Assembly (NCBI GenBank): GCA_028711925.1
Contig: JAQTRH010000061.1
Coordinates: forward strand, 1-6,286
DNA from: Candidatus Nanoarchaeia archaeon
GTDB taxonomy: Archaea > Nanobdellota > Nanobdellia > Woesearchaeales > CG1-02-33-12
Length of the DNA stretch: 6,286 bases
Direction of reading: 5' to 3'
Shown here one piece after another: positions 4,544-6,286 of the stretch. Both the position numbers and the translations under genes were made by a program. The notes under the pieces are model-generated. The model saw only the letters and a program-made list of their open reading frames with translations. It ran no database searches and was not told the DNA's origin. The first letter of the stretch is position 1, and every line of letters starts with the position of its first letter.

Positions 4544-5713
4544 ATGGAAAAGATTGGGTTTAAGGGATTAATTAAGTACAAGATTTATATAAAGTTAGAT
4601 AAGGAAGCAGTAGTCTTAATCCTTAATATAATAAAAAAATCGGGCCTTTTGTTAGATGAAGAAACAAAAGAAAATCTATATAGGCTCTCAAAAAACAAAA
4701 AAATATCATTAAAGTTTATGAAAAGGTTATCTATTCTTTTAGAAATTCCATATTCTTATTTTTATAAACATACCTTGCTGATAACTAGTGTAAAGAATAC
4801 AAATATAGGAATAAGAAATCCAAAACTTCCGTTTAATCTTGGTAATGTTTCTGGAGCAAGATTTATTGGTTCAATAATGGGGGATGGAGAAATAAACAGT
4901 CAAATTCAAGTAAGGTATAACAACCAAAATAAAGAGTTGATAAAAAAAATAATCGATTGCGCTAAAGATTTGTTTGGTGATGTTGATTATAAATTATACT
5001 TAAGAAAAGACAAAACCTACCAATTGCATTTTCCAAAAATCGTTGGGTTGATTATGATTGAGGTTGGGTTAAAACAAGGTTACAAATCAGAAAATAAGTA
5101 TGAAATTCCTGATTTTATTTTCAAGAAGAATGAAAAAATAAAATCTGCACTAATAAGGCAGTTTTTTAATGATGAAGGCAATGTAAGGATTAAAGATAGA
5201 AGGCTACAAGTTAAACAAACATCAAATATCCAAGTTTCAAAAAGGATTTGCAGAGAAAGATCAAAAGAATTAGCACATAAGTTTTTAATAGGAATAAAAG
5301 AATTGCTTAAGTCCTTGGGAATTGATTCAAATATAAGCCTTGGTGCTTATAGGGATAAAAAAGCTGATTGGGAGCTTTCTGTTTATGGAAAAGAAAATCT
5401 TGTTTTATATAAAAAGAAAATTGGTTTTGATTTATATGAAAAAACAAAAAAGCTTGATGATGCAATTAAAAGCTATAAATTTCCTTCTGCCCCAAGAAAC
5501 AAAAAACTTGAGTTTGCAATAAAAAAATTTAAGCAAGTTGAAAAAATAAATGGGTATGTGACAAAGTATCTTCTTGCCAAGGAATCAAAAAGATCTTTAA
5601 AAACAGCTGTTTACTATCTTGTTGATTTAAAAAAGATCAATAAAATAAAAGAAGTTGAAAAGGCAAAGGATAAAAAAGGCCATTTTTTACCAAGAAAATA
5701 TAAGTCAGTTTAG
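4544..5713 (+). CDS. stand-alone LAGLIDADG homing endonuclease
   Basis: A 389-residue protein with two LAGLIDADG motifs: FIGSIMGDG at residues 107-115 (acidic residue Asp114) and IRQFFNDEG at 204-212 (acidic residue Glu211). Both motifs end in the metal-binding acid, so the single chain can form the pseudo-dimeric nuclease that cuts a long, specific DNA site. An N-terminal helical region (about 20-75) resembles a helix-turn-helix DNA-binding extension, and a basic, lysine-rich C-terminus follows (about 320-389). No intein splicing residues are seen, and the ORF is not embedded in a host frame. It lies antisense to the por genes, divergent from porA and abutting the porD stop with no gap, so it separates porG-porD from porA-porB. 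The target is unknown; the interrupted site in porA, 170 bp away, is the obvious candidate. The start at 4544 is the first ATG after an in-frame TAA. Confidence 0.85.
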   Translation: MEKIGFKGLIKYKIYIKLDKEAVVLILNIIKKSGLLLDEETKENLYRLSKNKKISLKFMKRLSILLEIPYSYFYKHTLLITSVKNTNIGIRNPKLPFNLGNVSGARFIGSIMGDGEINSQIQVRYNNQNKELIKKIIDCAKDLFGDVDYKLYLRKDKTYQLHFPKIVGLIMIEVGLKQGYKSENKYEIPDFIFKKNEKIKSALIRQFFNDEGNVRIKDRRLQVKQTSNIQVSKRICRERSKELAHKFLIGIKELLKSLGIDSNISLGAYRDKKADWELSVYGKENLVLYKKKIGFDLYEKTKKLDDAIKSYKFPSAPRNKKLEFAIKKFKQVEKINGYVTKYLLAKESKRSLKTAVYYLVDLKKINKIKEVEKAKDKKGHFLPRKYKSV

Positions 5714-5995
5714 CTACTTTTCCTCTTTCTTCATGATTATTGCCTTTACAGGACATTCATTTGCGCATATTCCGCAGCCCTTGCAGTAATCATAATTAAA
5801 CTCAAACTCTCCTTTCTTGTTTTTTCTTATAGCATTGTCAGGACAGGAAGCCCAGCATTTTCCGCATTTTATGCACTTTTCCTGGTCTATCTCGGGCCTA
5901 AAAGAACGCCATCCACCTGTTTTGTTTTTTATGGTGGAGCCTGGCTCATCTATTACCTCTCCTATGCTAATCTTTGGCTTTTCTTTCTTGTTCAT
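5714..5995 (-). CDS. porD: pyruvate (2-oxoacid):ferredoxin oxidoreductase, delta (ferredoxin-like) subunit
   Basis: A 93-residue protein carrying two [4Fe-4S] clusters that pass electrons from the TPP site of POR to external ferredoxin. The N-terminal part (about 1-35) has the usual PorD stretch GSTIKNKTGGWRSFRPEID. The two cluster motifs follow: CIKCGKCWASCP (Cys41, 44, 47, 51) and CKGCGICANECP (Cys71, 74, 77, 81), eight ligands in all, none missing. Length is close to the usual ~100 residues. Its ATG overlaps the porG stop (ATGA), so the two are translationally coupled. Its stop abuts the stop of the convergent homing endonuclease gene. In archaeal por operons porD is normally followed directly by porA; here the endonuclease gene lies between them. 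Confidence 0.93.
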   Translation of the reverse strand: MNKKEKPKISIGEVIDEPGSTIKNKTGGWRSFRPEIDQEKCIKCGKCWASCPDNAIRKNKKGEFEFNYDYCKGCGICANECPVKAIIMKKEEK

Positions 5996-6286
5996 TTTGT
6001 CTGGTTGTAAACAGCTGTTATTGCTTTCTTGTTGAGCTCAGCTATTTTTTTTCCTTTTGTTTTTAAAAAGATATCATCAATTGCCTTTACTAATGATTTC
6101 AGTGAAATCTCATTTGTTATTTTAGAGAAAGCCCCAAGCACAGCAGTGTTTACAATCGGCTTTCCAAAGATTTCAATTGCAATAGATGTTGCATCAACTG
6201 TATGAACATCAAACTTTCCATTTATTTTAATTTCTTCTGGTTTTTTGTTGGTGTTTATTATTATCTTTCCATTGTCATTTAATCCT
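5992..6286 (-). CDS. porG: pyruvate (2-oxoacid):ferredoxin oxidoreductase, gamma subunit (partial, C-terminal part)
   Basis: The last 97 residues of PorG; the N-terminus lies beyond the right edge. The visible part reads GLNDNGKIIINTNKKPEEIK, then FDVHTVDATSIAIEIFGKPIVNTAVLGAF, then SKITNEISLKSLVKAIDDIF and a lysine-rich C-terminus ending AVYNQTK. VDAT..A...G.PIVNTA.LGAF is the conserved signature of the gamma subunit near its C-terminus, which helps bind CoA and hold the complex together. The TGA stop overlaps the porD start as ATGA. No promoter for this end of the operon is in the window. Confidence 0.92.
   Translation of the reverse strand, partial: GLNDNGKIIINTNKKPEEIKINGKFDVHTVDATSIAIEIFGKPIVNTAVLGAFSKITNEISLKSLVKAIDDIFLKTKGKKIAELNKKAITAVYNQTK

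Noticed and set aside
4544..5713. Intein or intron-encoded endonuclease within a host frame
   Set aside because: The gene lies on the strand opposite to por, between complete porD and the porA start, with no splicing motifs or extein flanks.

Overview
The window looks like part of a small, AT-rich archaeal genome, most likely a DPANN-type lineage (Woesearchaeota/Pacearchaeota-like). That placement is inferred from protein style and was not tested. The signs are an archaeal-type UMP kinase, a four-subunit pyruvate/2-oxoacid:ferredoxin oxidoreductase (POR), archaeal TATA boxes about 27 bp before start codons (leaderless mRNAs), GGTGA-type Shine-Dalgarno sites, and very tight packing with ATGA overlaps and abutting stops.

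Layout: 1-641 (minus) is the N-terminal part of a P-type cation ATPase that runs off the left edge. 642-739 is a divergent promoter region. 740-2125 (plus) is a three-gene operon: two small four-helix EamA/ArnE-ArnF-like membrane proteins, then UMP kinase (pyrH). From 6286 down to 2122 (minus) lies a por cluster in the order porG (partial), porD, [intruding gene], porA, a small zinc-ribbon gene, porB. porG and porD overlap by ATGA. The zinc-ribbon gene starts just after porA and overlaps the porB start, so this small protein is probably made together with the enzyme.

The por cluster is disturbed twice. A stand-alone LAGLIDADG homing endonuclease gene (4544-5713, plus) sits antisense between porD and porA. 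Within porA, 120 bp from its start, a 30-bp segment with an inverted repeat and two in-frame TAA codons sits exactly between YPITPQ and THIVER, a junction that is contiguous in normal PorA proteins. The rest of porA, porB, porD and the visible part of porG is intact. A homing endonuclease gene 170 bp from a short structured interruption of a conserved coding site resembles the phage T4 gene 60 bypass/mobA cassette and 'collaborative homing' arrangements. It may be a tiny mobile interruption removed by RNA splicing or skipped by ribosomes; a recent inactivating insertion is the plain alternative. This is the most interesting part of the window.

A second oddity is the zinc-ribbon gene: its frame contains no ATG, GTG or TTG codon, but a strong Shine-Dalgarno site precedes an ATT codon. 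No tRNA, rRNA, CRISPR array or insertion sequence was recognised.
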